Source: Mesorhizobium sp. J8 (lineage in GTDB: Bacteria; Pseudomonadota; Alphaproteobacteria; Rhizobiales; Rhizobiaceae). From it: a stretch of 64,000 nt of DNA. Position 1 is the first letter of the stretch. The number at the start of each line of letters is the position of its first letter. A program made the translations under genes and the position numbers. This document shows, one piece after another, positions 50,613-59,636 of the stretch. Under the pieces are notes generated by a model, which saw only the letters and a list, made by a program, of their open reading frames with translations, was not told the DNA's origin and searched no databases. Where the stretch lies: positions 6,446,001 through 6,510,000 of the forward strand of contig NZ_AP024109.1 in assembly GCF_016591715.1 (NCBI RefSeq). Reading direction: 5' to 3'.

Positions 50613-53021
50613 ATGGCAGTGACGCCGACCGTTGCTAAAGGCGCGCCCGGAATCCCCGCGCGCTGGACGTCGAGCGCCAAGAGCGGCGTCGGAACCGCCC
50701 TTTCGGCAAAAAGCCCGCTCTGGTTCACCACCAGCCACGGCATCCTGAACGAGATCTATTATCCGCGCCTCGACAGCGCCTGCACGCGCGACCTGGGGCT
50801 GATCGTCACCGGTCCCGGCGGTTATTTTTCAGAAGAGAAGCGAGACGCGGCCCACACCGTCGAACCTTTCGAGGACGGAGTGCCCGGCTACCGGTTCAGC
50901 AACACCGCTTCCGATGGCGCCTACCTCATCGAAAAGCGTATCGTTACGGATTCGAAACGACCTGTCCTGCTGCAGGAGACCAGTTTCACCGCACTGAAAG
51001 GCAACGCCACCGACTATCGCGTCTACGCGCTGCTGGCGCCGCATCTCGTCAACGCCGGCATGGGCAACACGGCCTGGATCGGCGAGCATAAGGGGCAGCG
51101 CCTTCTCTTTGCCACCGGGCGTGGCGTTTCGCTGGCGCTCGCTTCGTCCTTGTCTTGGGGCGCCTGTTCGGCCGGCTATGTCGGCTTTTCCGACGGCTGG
51201 CAGCAACTGCACGACAGCGGGGCGCTCGATCCTTCCTGTTACACGGCCGAAAACGGCAATGTCGCGCTCACGGGCGAGATCGGCTTTTCGGCCGGCAGGA
51301 CTGTTGCCCTGCTGGCGCTCGGCTTCGGCGCTTCGCCGGAGGAAGCCGCCGATCTCGCCCTTGCAAGCCTGAAACAGGGTTTCGAGCCGGCCGCGAAGAC
51401 CTATGTCGACAACTGGCGGACATCCCAGGCAAGGCTGGAAAAGCTCGACCGCCGCACCGCCTCCGGTCTGAACTCTTATCGCGCCAGCGCGGCGGTGCTG
51501 GCGACGCATCTGTCGATCGCGAGGCCGGGCGCGGCAGTCGCCAGCCTGTCGATCCCGTGGGGCTTCAACAAGGGCGACGACGACCTCGGCGGCTATCACC
51601 TCGTCTGGCCGCGCGACCTCGTCGAGACGGCGGGCGGCTTTCTCGCCGCCGGCGACGGCAGGCAGGCGCTGCAGATCCTCACCTATCTGCGCTCGATCCA
51701 GCAGCCGGACGGCCACTGGCCGCAAAATTGCTGGTCCGACGGAACCGCTTACTGGCCCGGCATCCAGATGGACGAATGCGCCTTTCCGCTGCTGCTCGCC
51801 GATGCCCTGCGCCGTGCCGGCCATCTGCCGAAGCCGAAGCTCGCCGACTTCCTGGCCATGATCGAGAACGCGGCCGCCTATGTCGTGCGCAACGGCCCCG
51901 TGACCGGCGAGGACCGCTGGGAAGAAGATGCCGGCTATAGCCCGTTCACGCTCGCCGTGCAGATCGCGGGCCTGCTTGCCGCGGCCGACATGCTCGACGC
52001 CTGCGGCAAGAATGAGCCGGCAAACTATCTGCGCGAAACCGCCGACTGCTGGAACGACCAGATCGAGCGCTGGACCTATGTCACCGGCACGGAGGCAAGC
52101 GCCAAGGCGGGGATCGAGGGCTACTATGTCCGCATCGCCCCGCCCGACGACGGCGGCGCGGCCTCGCCGAAGGACGGCTTCGTGCCGATCAAGAACCGGC
52201 CGCCGGGCGACACCGACAGGCCGGCGGAAGCGATCATCAGCCCGGACGCCCTGGCGCTGGTCCGCTTCGGCCTCAGAGCCGCGGACGACCCGCGCATCCT
52301 GAACACGGTCAAGGCGATCGACGCCGAGTTGCGCTGCGACCTGCCGCAGGGGCCGCTCTGGTATCGCTACACCGGCGACGGCTATGGCGAGCACGAGGAC
52401 GGCGCGCCTTTCGACGGCACCGGCCAAGGGCGGCCGTGGCCGCTGCTTGCCGGCGAGCGCGCCCATTACGAGCTGGCCGCCGGCCGCAGGGACAAGGCGG
52501 CGCAGCTGCTGGAGACGTTCGAACGCTCGGCCGGCGCGGGCGGCCTTCTGCCGGAGCAGGTCTGGGATCGCCCCGACATGCCGGGCCGCGAATTGCGATT
52601 GGGCGCCCCTTCGGGCAGCGCCATGCCGCTGGTCTGGGCGCATGCCGAGCACATCAAGCTGCTGCGCTCGCTGCGCGACGGGGTCGTCTTCGACCTGCCG
52701 CCGCAGGGCGTCGAACGCTACATCAAGGGCAAGACGGTCTCGCCGCTGCGGATCTGGCGCTTCAACAACAAGATCCGCTCCATTCCCGCGGGCAAGCTGC
52801 TGCGCGTCGAATTGTCGGCGCCCGGCGTCGTCCATTGGAGCAGCGACAAGTGGCTGACCGTGCAGGACAGCAGGACGGTCGAGAATGCGTTCGGCATCCA
52901 TCTGGTGGATTTGCCCGTTAACCGCCTGCAGCCGGGAACCACCATCGTCTTCACTTTTTTCTGGCCCGAGGCGATGCGTTGGGAGAATGTCGACTTCAGC
53001 GTCGGCATCGACGCGTCATAA
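50613..53021 (+). CDS. Cytosolic glucoamylase (GH15)
   Basis: An 802-residue glycoside hydrolase with an N-terminal beta-sandwich domain (residues about 20-280) and an (alpha/alpha)6 catalytic barrel. GH15 signatures: YHLVWPRDLVETAGG, WPQNCWSDGTAYWPGIQMDE, and the catalytic-acid region EDRWEEDAGYSPFTLA; the second catalytic Glu likely lies near PLVWAHAEHIKLL. No signal peptide, so it acts on intracellular glucans (glycogen, trehalose-pathway oligosaccharides), releasing glucose. AGGAGG precedes ATG at 50613. It heads a cluster with gnd, zwf and a glucokinase. Confidence 0.9.
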   Translation: MAVTPTVAKGAPGIPARWTSSAKSGVGTALSAKSPLWFTTSHGILNEIYYPRLDSACTRDLGLIVTGPGGYFSEEKRDAAHTVEPFEDGVPGYRFSNTASDGAYLIEKRIVTDSKRPVLLQETSFTALKGNATDYRVYALLAPHLVNAGMGNTAWIGEHKGQRLLFATGRGVSLALASSLSWGACSAGYVGFSDGWQQLHDSGALDPSCYTAENGNVALTGEIGFSAGRTVALLALGFGASPEEAADLALASLKQGFEPAAKTYVDNWRTSQARLEKLDRRTASGLNSYRASAAVLATHLSIARPGAAVASLSIPWGFNKGDDDLGGYHLVWPRDLVETAGGFLAAGDGRQALQILTYLRSIQQPDGHWPQNCWSDGTAYWPGIQMDECAFPLLLADALRRAGHLPKPKLADFLAMIENAAAYVVRNGPVTGEDRWEEDAGYSPFTLAVQIAGLLAAADMLDACGKNEPANYLRETADCWNDQIERWTYVTGTEASAKAGIEGYYVRIAPPDDGGAASPKDGFVPIKNRPPGDTDRPAEAIISPDALALVRFGLRAADDPRILNTVKAIDAELRCDLPQGPLWYRYTGDGYGEHEDGAPFDGTGQGRPWPLLAGERAHYELAAGRRDKAAQLLETFERSAGAGGLLPEQVWDRPDMPGRELRLGAPSGSAMPLVWAHAEHIKLLRSLRDGVVFDLPPQGVERYIKGKTVSPLRIWRFNNKIRSIPAGKLLRVELSAPGVVHWSSDKWLTVQDSRTVENAFGIHLVDLPVNRLQPGTTIVFTFFWPEAMRWENVDFSVGIDAS

Positions 53022-53077
53022 ATCGACGCAACAGGGCCATTAGATTTCTTCTTTCCTCAAGCAATCGGGATGAAACC

Positions 53078-54088
53078 ATGCAGATCGGAATGATGGGACT
53101 GGGCAGGATGGGCGCCAACATGGTGCGGCGCCTGATGCGCGACGGCCATGAATGCGTCGTCTACGACATCAATTCGGCAAGCGTCGCCGGCATGGTCAAG
53201 GACGGCGCCATCGGCGCGGCCTCGCTGGAGGAATTCGTCGGCAAGCTCGCCAAGCCGCGCTGCGCCTGGCTGATGCTGCCGGCCGCGATCACCGGCAGGA
53301 TCGTCGATCAGGTCGCGGCGCTGATGGAGCCGGGCGACATCATCATCGACGGCGGCAATTCCTATTACCACGACGCCGTCGACCAGGCGGCGAAGCTTGC
53401 GGTCAAGGGCATCAACTTCGTCGATGTCGGCACCAGCGGCGGCGTCTGGGGCCTCGAGCGCGGCTATTGCCTGATGATCGGCGGCCCCGACGAGGCGGTG
53501 AAGCATCTCGATTCGGTCTTCGCCACGCTGGCGCCGGGCGCCGATGCGGGGGCCAATCCGCCCAAGGATGCCGGTACGGCGCCCTTCGGTTACCTCCATT
53601 GCGGCCCGAGCGGCGCCGGTCATTTCGTCAAGATGGTGCATAACGGCATCGAATACGGCGTCATGGCCGCCTATGCCGAAGGCATGAACATCCTGAAATC
53701 GGCCAATGCCGGCAAAAGGCAGCGCACTGCCGATGCCGAGACCAGTCCGCTCGAAAACCCGCAATACTACCAGTTCGACATCGACCTGCCCCAGGTCGCC
53801 GAGGTCTGGCGGCATGGCAGCGTCATCGGCTCCTGGTTGCTCGATCTCACCGCCGGCGCGCTGAAGAACGACCCGACGCTCGCCCAGTTCGGCGGCCGCG
53901 TCTCCGATTCCGGCGAGGGCCGCTGGACGTTGAAGGCGGCTATCGACACCGGCGTCCCTGCTCCGGTGCTGTCTTCGGCGCTGTTCGACCGCTTCTCCTC
54001 GCAGGGCGAATCGCAATTCGCCGACAAGCTCCTGTCCGCCATGCGCTATGCCTTCGGCGGCCATGTCGAGAAGAAGACCGGCGCGTGA
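53078..54088 (+). CDS. gnd: 6-phosphogluconate dehydrogenase, decarboxylating (short type)
   Basis: A 336-residue enzyme of the shorter GndA/YqeC class, commonly NAD-dependent. The dinucleotide motif GLGRMGANM, the substrate-binding [17 protein letters not shown] and the catalytic segment [19 protein letters not shown] (catalytic Lys) are intact. It oxidatively decarboxylates 6-phosphogluconate to ribulose-5-phosphate. ATG at 53078. It follows the glucoamylase by 56 bases and precedes zwf by 14 bases. Confidence 0.93.
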   Translation: MQIGMMGLGRMGANMVRRLMRDGHECVVYDINSASVAGMVKDGAIGAASLEEFVGKLAKPRCAWLMLPAAITGRIVDQVAALMEPGDIIIDGGNSYYHDAVDQAAKLAVKGINFVDVGTSGGVWGLERGYCLMIGGPDEAVKHLDSVFATLAPGADAGANPPKDAGTAPFGYLHCGPSGAGHFVKMVHNGIEYGVMAAYAEGMNILKSANAGKRQRTADAETSPLENPQYYQFDIDLPQVAEVWRHGSVIGSWLLDLTAGALKNDPTLAQFGGRVSDSGEGRWTLKAAIDTGVPAPVLSSALFDRFSSQGESQFADKLLSAMRYAFGGHVEKKTGA

Positions 54089-54102
54089 GGGGAGAGCCAG
54101 CC

Positions 54103-55479
54103 ATGAGCCAGGAGAGGTCCGACACGCTGGTGCTTTTCGGAGCCACCGGCGACCTTGCGCACAAGAAAATTTTCCCGGCGCTCTACCAGATGGTCGCCAA
54201 GGGCACGCTGACCGAGCCGGTGATCGGCGTCGCCTTCGAGCCCTGGGAGCTCCCCAAGCTGGTGGACCGTGCGCGCGACGGCATCGTCAATGCGCTGGGC
54301 GCTGTCGACGACAAGGTCTTTTCCAAGCTCGCCTCGCTGCTGCGCTATGTCAGCGGCGATTACCGTGACTCGGCGACCTTCGAGAAGTTGAAGACGGCGC
54401 TGGGTTCCGCCCAGCGACCGCTGCACTACATGGCCGTTCCCCCGACCATGTTCGAGACGGTCGTGCAAGGCCTGGAGCAGTCCGGCACCGCGCGCGGCGC
54501 GCGGCTGATGGTGGAAAAGCCTTTCGGCCACGACCTGCAGTCGGCGCGCTGGCTGAACCGGGTGCTGCATCTGGTGTTCGACGAGCAGTCGATCTTCCGC
54601 ATCGACCACTATCTCGGCAAGGAAGCGATCCAAAACCTGCTCTATTTCCGCTTCGCCAACTCCTTCCTCGAGCCGATCTGGAACCGCAACTTCGTCGAGA
54701 GCGTGCAGATCACCATGGCCGAAGATTTCGGCGTCGAAGGGCGCGGCAAATTCTATGACGACGTCGGCTGCATCCGCGACGTCATCGAAAACCACCTGCT
54801 CAACATCCTTTTGCTGCTGGCCATGGAACCGCCGGTCGGCCGCTCGGCCGACGACCTGATCGACGAGAAGGTGCAGGTGCTGCGCGCGATCCGCACGCTG
54901 ACCAAGGACGATGTCGTGCGCGGCCAATTCGACGGCTATCTGGCCGAGCCGGGAGTGCGGCCGAACTCGCCGGTCGAAACCTTCGCCGCGGTGCGCTTCT
55001 TCGTCGACACCTGGCGCTGGCAGGACGTGCCCTTCTTCATCCGCGCCGGCAAGAACATGCCGGTGCACGCCACCGAAGTGATCGTGCGGCTGAAGCGGCC
55101 ACCGCTCGACGTCTTCGATCCGATCAAACCGGGCGACGCCAATTATGTGCGTTTCCGTATCGACCCGCAGGTGGCGATCTCGATCGGCGCGCAGCGCAAG
55201 GTGCCTGGCGACGACATGATCGGCGAGCAGGTGGAGCTGACCGCGCTGGACGACACCAAGGGCGACATGCCGCCTTATGAAAGGCTGATCGGCGACGCCA
55301 TGAACGGCAACAGCCAGCTCTTCACGCGTCAGGACGCGGCCGAGCTTGCCTGGCGCATCGTCGGGCCGGTGCTCGGAGACACCACGGCGCCGGCGATCTA
55401 TGCGCCCAAGACCTGGGGACCGGCCGACGCCATGCACGGCTTCGGCCCACCCGACGGCTGGATCAATCCGACCAAGTGA
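54103..55479 (+). CDS. zwf: Glucose-6-phosphate dehydrogenase
   Basis: A 458-residue enzyme (slightly short for the family, about 490). NADP-binding [16 protein letters not shown], active-site [13 protein letters not shown] and [16 protein letters not shown] are present. It oxidises glucose-6-phosphate to the lactone. GGGGAGA precedes ATG at 54103. Between gnd and the glucokinase gene; no pgl or edd is adjacent, unlike the usual rhizobial zwf-pgl-edd operon, so this is probably a second isozyme. Confidence 0.93.
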   Translation: MSQERSDTLVLFGATGDLAHKKIFPALYQMVAKGTLTEPVIGVAFEPWELPKLVDRARDGIVNALGAVDDKVFSKLASLLRYVSGDYRDSATFEKLKTALGSAQRPLHYMAVPPTMFETVVQGLEQSGTARGARLMVEKPFGHDLQSARWLNRVLHLVFDEQSIFRIDHYLGKEAIQNLLYFRFANSFLEPIWNRNFVESVQITMAEDFGVEGRGKFYDDVGCIRDVIENHLLNILLLLAMEPPVGRSADDLIDEKVQVLRAIRTLTKDDVVRGQFDGYLAEPGVRPNSPVETFAAVRFFVDTWRWQDVPFFIRAGKNMPVHATEVIVRLKRPPLDVFDPIKPGDANYVRFRIDPQVAISIGAQRKVPGDDMIGEQVELTALDDTKGDMPPYERLIGDAMNGNSQLFTRQDAAELAWRIVGPVLGDTTAPAIYAPKTWGPADAMHGFGPPDGWINPTK

Positions 55480-55495
55480 CTTCCGGGAGGACAAA

Positions 55496-56200
55496 ATGGC
55501 GAAGGCAGCAAAGAAGGCCTCGGCAAGCAGCGATCCGATCGTGCTCACCATCGATGTCGGCGGCTCGCATGTGAAGATCCTCACCAGCGCGGGCGGCGAG
55601 ATGCGCCGCGTCGCGTCCGGACCGAGCCTGACGCCGGATCAGGTCGTCGCTTCGGTCAAGAAACTGGCCGAGGGCCTCGACTACGACGTCATCTCGATGG
55701 GCTATCCCGGCCCCGTACGCGACAACAAGCCCTCGCTCGATCCCTTCAATCTTGGCAAGGGCTGGAACGGCTATGATTTCACCGCCGCCTTCGGCAAGCC
55801 GGTCAAGCTCGTCAACGACGCGCTGATGCAGGCGATCGGCAGCTATGACGGCGAGCGCATGCTGTTCCTCGGCCTCGGCACGGGCCTGGGCGCTGCCATG
55901 ATCATCAAGAATGTCGGACAGCCCATGGAGCTTGCCCATCTGCCCTACAAAAAGGGGGCGACTTTCGAAGATTATGTCGGCGAGCGCGGCCTGGTGAAGC
56001 ACGGGAAGAAGAAATGGCGCAAATACGTTTTCGACGTCGTCGGCAGGCTTCGCGCCGCCTTGCAGCCGGACTATGTCGTGATCGGCGGCGGCAATGTCGA
56101 CAAGCTCGATGAATTGCCTGAAAAATCCCGGCGCGGCGACAACACTCGCGCTTTCGAGGGTGGATTTCGTCTATGGCGCGACAGGGCTCTGATCATCTGA
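55496..56200 (+). CDS. ROK-type glucokinase, polyphosphate-glucokinase-like
   Basis: About 234 residues. Phosphate motif 1 is LTIDVGGSHVKIL; central PVKLVNDALMQAIG carries the catalytic Asp in the VND motif; GLGTGLGAAMI and VVIGGGNVDKLDEL complete the actin-like fold. This short form resembles polyphosphate glucokinases of the ROK family, which can use polyphosphate as donor; ATP use is equally possible. Starts 17 bases after zwf with a GGGAGG site. It supplies glucose-6-phosphate to zwf and completes the glucan-to-pentose cluster. Confidence 0.8.
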   Translation: MAKAAKKASASSDPIVLTIDVGGSHVKILTSAGGEMRRVASGPSLTPDQVVASVKKLAEGLDYDVISMGYPGPVRDNKPSLDPFNLGKGWNGYDFTAAFGKPVKLVNDALMQAIGSYDGERMLFLGLGTGLGAAMIIKNVGQPMELAHLPYKKGATFEDYVGERGLVKHGKKKWRKYVFDVVGRLRAALQPDYVVIGGGNVDKLDELPEKSRRGDNTRAFEGGFRLWRDRALII

Positions 56201-56406
56201 TATTGTTACATTTCAGTATAATTGTTCAAAACAGCGTGTATTGACGCGACAAAACGTTGCGTCGCGCAGATTTGCCGACTAGGAATTCGCCGGCCTGCGG
56301 CCCCCGCGGCTTTTCAGAATTCGCCAACGCTCGCAGCGCTTTGATTTTTACACACCGCGAAAGCCGGATCGGTTTCGCGGCCTTGCGGCAGAAATGGAGG
56401 GACTAC

Positions 56407-56868
56407 GTGGACGAGGACACCAGCACAGCCAAGGAAGTCGACCTGCTCGAGCTCACCGCTCATATCGTATCGGCATATGTCGCGAAAAACCGCCTGCCCG
56501 CTTCGGAGCTGGGCGGACTGATCGCCAGTGTCGCCTCATCGATCGGCGGGATCAGCCAGCCGGCGGAACCCGCGGCGCCCCCGCCGGTCCCCGCGGTCAA
56601 CCCGCGGCGCTCGGTGACGCCGGATTACATCATCTGCCTCGAGGACGGGAAGAAGTTCAAATCGTTGAAGCGCCATATCGGCGTGCATTTCGGCCTGACG
56701 CCGGAAGCCTATCGCACCAAATGGGGCTTGCCGGTCGACTACCCGATGGTCGCTCCCAACTATGCGGCCTCGCGCTCGCAGCTCGCCAAGTCGATCGGCC
56801 TTGGCCGCAAGGCGGAACCGGAGCCGGCGAAGCCAGCCAAGGGCAGGAAGGCCAAGGCGCCCGCTTGA
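56407..56868 (+). CDS. mucR: MucR/Ros-type zinc-finger transcriptional regulator
   Basis: About 153 residues. The family core runs TPDYIICLEDGKKFKSLKRHIGVHF with zinc ligands Cys77, Asp80, His90 and His94, then GLTPEAYRTKWGLPVDYPMVAPNYA. MucR proteins are nucleoid-like regulators binding AT-rich DNA, controlling exopolysaccharide, motility and symbiosis. GTG at 56407 follows GGAGGG. The 206-base upstream region is AT-rich with TA steps, consistent with autoregulation. A strong terminator follows. Confidence 0.93.
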   Translation: MDEDTSTAKEVDLLELTAHIVSAYVAKNRLPASELGGLIASVASSIGGISQPAEPAAPPPVPAVNPRRSVTPDYIICLEDGKKFKSLKRHIGVHFGLTPEAYRTKWGLPVDYPMVAPNYAASRSQLAKSIGLGRKAEPEPAKPAKGRKAKAPA

Positions 56869-56894
56869 AATAGCGCGCCTGCACCAATGATTTG

Positions 56895-56939
56895 AGGAAG
56901 CCTGCCGAGGAATCGACCTTGGCAGGCTTCCTGCTTTTA
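56895..56939 (+). terminator. Rho-independent terminator after mucR
   Basis: AGGAAGCCTGCC (56895-56906) pairs with GGCAGGCTTCCT (56921-56932), a perfect 12-bp stem with a 14-base loop, followed by a short T-run (CTTTTAT). It lies between mucR (end 56868) and the aminotransferase gene (start 56979). Confidence 0.85.
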
Positions 56940-56978
56940 TGGCTTGGATAGGGCCAGAGACCGCTGGGGGAGACGGCC

Positions 56979-58079
56979 ATGAACTACGCCAGGATGGTGA
57001 TCGAGAAGGAAGCGCCGGAGGAATACGGCTACGACCGCATCCGCTACAACCTCTCCGAAAGCTCGATCGCCGACCAGAAACTTTCCGACATCGGTCTCGC
57101 GCTGCCTGACCTCACCCTGTTCTATGGCGAGCATCGCGGCGACAAGGAGTTGCGCGCGCTGATCGCCGCGCAGGACAAGGGCCTTTCCCCCGACGATGTC
57201 CTGGTGACCGCTGGCGCGGCAGGCGCGTTGTTCATCATCGCCACCGCGCTTTTGTCGGCCAGTGACCACCTCGTGGTCGTACGGCCGAACTACGCCACCA
57301 ACATCGAGACCCCGAAAGCGATCGGCTGCGCCATCTCGTATGCCGATCTCGATTTCGACCAGGGCTTTGCCGTCGACATCGAACGCGTGAAGGCAGAGAT
57401 CCGGCCAAACACCAGACTGATCAGCGTCACCTGCCCGCACAACCCGACCGGCACGATGATGACACGCGCCGAACTCGACGCGCTGGTCGCGCTTGCAGAG
57501 AGCCGCAAATGCCGCCTGCTGGTCGACGAGACCTATCGCGACCTCTCCTACGGCGAGCGCCTGCCGGCGGCGGCTTCGCTCAGTCCAAACGCGATCAGCG
57601 TCTGCTCGCTGTCCAAGGCCTTCGGCATTCCAGGCATCCGCATCGGCTGGCTGGCCACCCGCGATCCGCAACTGCAGGAAACCTTCCTCGCCGCCAAGGA
57701 ACAGATCGGCATCTGCGGCAGCGTGATCGACGAGGCGATCGCCCGCGCCACGCTCGAACGCCGTGACGGCTTCCTGGCCTCGCTGCTGCCCGAGATGGCC
57801 AGGCGCCGCGACACCGTCCAGGCCTGGATCGACGGCGAGCCGCTGGTCGACTGGGTGCGGCCGCAAGGTGGCGTCGTCGGCTTTCCGCGGCTGAACGTCG
57901 ATGCCGGCTTCGATCTCGACAAGTTCTACAGCAGGCTGCTCGAGGAGCACGGCACCTATGTCGGCCCCGGCCACTGGTTCGAGATGCCGAAGCGCTTCTT
58001 CCGCCTCGGCTTCGGCTGGCCGACGGAAGCGGAACTGCGCGGCGGGCTGGCGGCCGTCTCGGCCGCGCTGCGGAGCTGA
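56979..58079 (+). CDS. PLP-dependent aminotransferase (class I/II)
   Basis: A 366-residue fold-type I enzyme. The lysine motif SLSKAFGIPGIRIGWLA carries the PLP-binding Lys; DETYRDLSYG and CPHNPTGTMM are the other PLP-binding segments. Related to aspartate/aromatic aminotransferase and MalY-like beta-lyase groups; the substrate cannot be named. ATG at 56979 is preceded by GGGGGAGA. It stands alone between mucR and an MFS gene. Confidence 0.9.
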   Translation: MNYARMVIEKEAPEEYGYDRIRYNLSESSIADQKLSDIGLALPDLTLFYGEHRGDKELRALIAAQDKGLSPDDVLVTAGAAGALFIIATALLSASDHLVVVRPNYATNIETPKAIGCAISYADLDFDQGFAVDIERVKAEIRPNTRLISVTCPHNPTGTMMTRAELDALVALAESRKCRLLVDETYRDLSYGERLPAAASLSPNAISVCSLSKAFGIPGIRIGWLATRDPQLQETFLAAKEQIGICGSVIDEAIARATLERRDGFLASLLPEMARRRDTVQAWIDGEPLVDWVRPQGGVVGFPRLNVDAGFDLDKFYSRLLEEHGTYVGPGHWFEMPKRFFRLGFGWPTEAELRGGLAAVSAALRS

Positions 58080-58231
58080 GCCGCCATCCCGGGCAAAAAT
58101 TCGATTTTCTTTGATCCGGCGCGGATTTTTTGCGCGCATGGCAAGACGAACTGGGCTAAAGGGTTGCGGCCGGACCAGCGCCCACCGTGGAAGTGCCCCG
58201 CCGGCCATTGTCGCAACGGGGCCCTCGAATC

Positions 58232-59470
58232 ATGACAGCCGAAGCAACCTCACCCGACCAGCGCTACGCCGCGTTCCGGCACCGCCCGTTCCTCAGCTAC
58301 TGGACGGCGCGTTTCCTCACGACTTTCGCCACCATGATCGTGTCGGTCGCCGTCGGCTGGCAGGTCTATGACCTGACCCGCGATCCGTTCGACCTCGGCA
58401 TTGTCGGCATCGTCCAGTTCCTGCCCTCGCTGCTCCTGGTCCTGGTCACCGGCGTCGTCGCCGACCGCTTCGGCCGTCGGCTGATCATGACACTGGCCAC
58501 GCTGATCGAGGCCGGCTGCGCGCTGGCGCTGCTGCTTCTGACGCTGCGCGGCCTGACCACCCCGCTGCCGATCTTCATCGTGCTGGTGATGTTCGGCATT
58601 GCGCGCGCCTTCTACGGCCCGGCTTCGTCGTCGCTCTTCGCCAATCTCGTGCCGCAGGAGGACTTCGCCAACGCGATCGCCTGGAACTCTTCCGCCTGGC
58701 AGACGGCGACCATCGTCGGCCCGGTCGCCGGCGGCCTGCTCTACGGCGTCTCGGCGGAAGTCGCCTACGCCACCGCAGCCATATTGATGCTCGCCGCCGC
58801 GCTGCTCGTCTTCACCATCCCGAAGCCTGCCCAGCAGACGGCCACCGACAAGCCGACGATGCAGACGCTGTTTGCCGGCTTCGGCTATATCTGGGGCGAG
58901 AAGATCGTGCTCGGCGCGATCTCGCTCGATCTCTTCGCCGTTTTGCTGTCGGGCGCCTCGGCGCTGCTGCCGGTTTATGCGCGCGACATCCTCGAGCTCG
59001 GCCCCTGGGGCCTCGGCCTGCTGCGTTCGGCGCCCGGCATCGGCGCCATCTGCGTTGCCGTCTGGCTCGCAGGCCATCCGATCCGCGATCATGCCGGCAA
59101 GATCATGCTGGGCTTCGTCGCCCTGTACGGCGCCTCGATAGTGCTGTTCGGCCTGTCAACCATCACCTGGTTGTCGATCGTGGCGCTTGCCCTGCTCGGC
59201 GCCACCGACATGTTCAGCGTCTATATCCGCGAGACGCTGATCCAGCTCTGGACGCCGGACGATGTGCGTGGCCGCGTCAACGCCGTCAACCAGGTCTTCG
59301 TCGGCGCCTCCAACGAGGTCGGCGAATTCCGCGCCGGCACCATGGCGGCGCTGATCGGCACCGTTCCCGCCGTGGTGATCGGCGGCATCGGCGCGATTGC
59401 GGTTGCAGGGTTGTGGGCCTACCTGTTCCCGGCGCTGCGGCAGGTGCGGCATCTCAACAGCCGCAATTGA
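58232..59470 (+). CDS. MFS transporter (EntS/DHA3-like)
   Basis: About 412 residues, twelve predicted membrane helices. The N-terminal FLSYWTARFLTTFATMIVSVAVGWQVYDLTRDPF and GVVADRFGRR loop motif are typical of the DHA3/EntS group of MFS exporters. The ATG at 58232 was chosen; an upstream ATG at 58187 gives an unlikely charged extension. The exported compound is unknown, possibly a siderophore or drug. Confidence 0.85.
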   Translation: MTAEATSPDQRYAAFRHRPFLSYWTARFLTTFATMIVSVAVGWQVYDLTRDPFDLGIVGIVQFLPSLLLVLVTGVVADRFGRRLIMTLATLIEAGCALALLLLTLRGLTTPLPIFIVLVMFGIARAFYGPASSSLFANLVPQEDFANAIAWNSSAWQTATIVGPVAGGLLYGVSAEVAYATAAILMLAAALLVFTIPKPAQQTATDKPTMQTLFAGFGYIWGEKIVLGAISLDLFAVLLSGASALLPVYARDILELGPWGLGLLRSAPGIGAICVAVWLAGHPIRDHAGKIMLGFVALYGASIVLFGLSTITWLSIVALALLGATDMFSVYIRETLIQLWTPDDVRGRVNAVNQVFVGASNEVGEFRAGTMAALIGTVPAVVIGGIGAIAVAGLWAYLFPALRQVRHLNSRN

Positions 59471-59472
59471 CA

Positions 59473-59504
59473 GAGTCCCGGATCCGAGCCGCTGGATCCG
59501 ACTC
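59473..59504. repeat. GC-rich hairpin after the MFS gene
   Basis: CGGATCC (59479-59485) pairs with GGATCCG (59494-59500), with GAGT/ACTC extending the stem after a bulge. It follows the MFS stop at once. It lacks a T-run; possibly a transcript-end structure. The rest of the 166-base gap to 59637 shows nothing definite. Confidence 0.4.
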
Positions 59505-59636
59505 GGTCGGTCCAGGGAGCTTCAGCCCAATCCAGATCGCCCGCCTGCCGAAGCTTTAACCTTGGGAAGCGTGAATGGCTTCACGGTTCGGGCGCTCCCG
59601 TTTGCTACTATTCGCCAGCCTGACGATGAGGCGACG

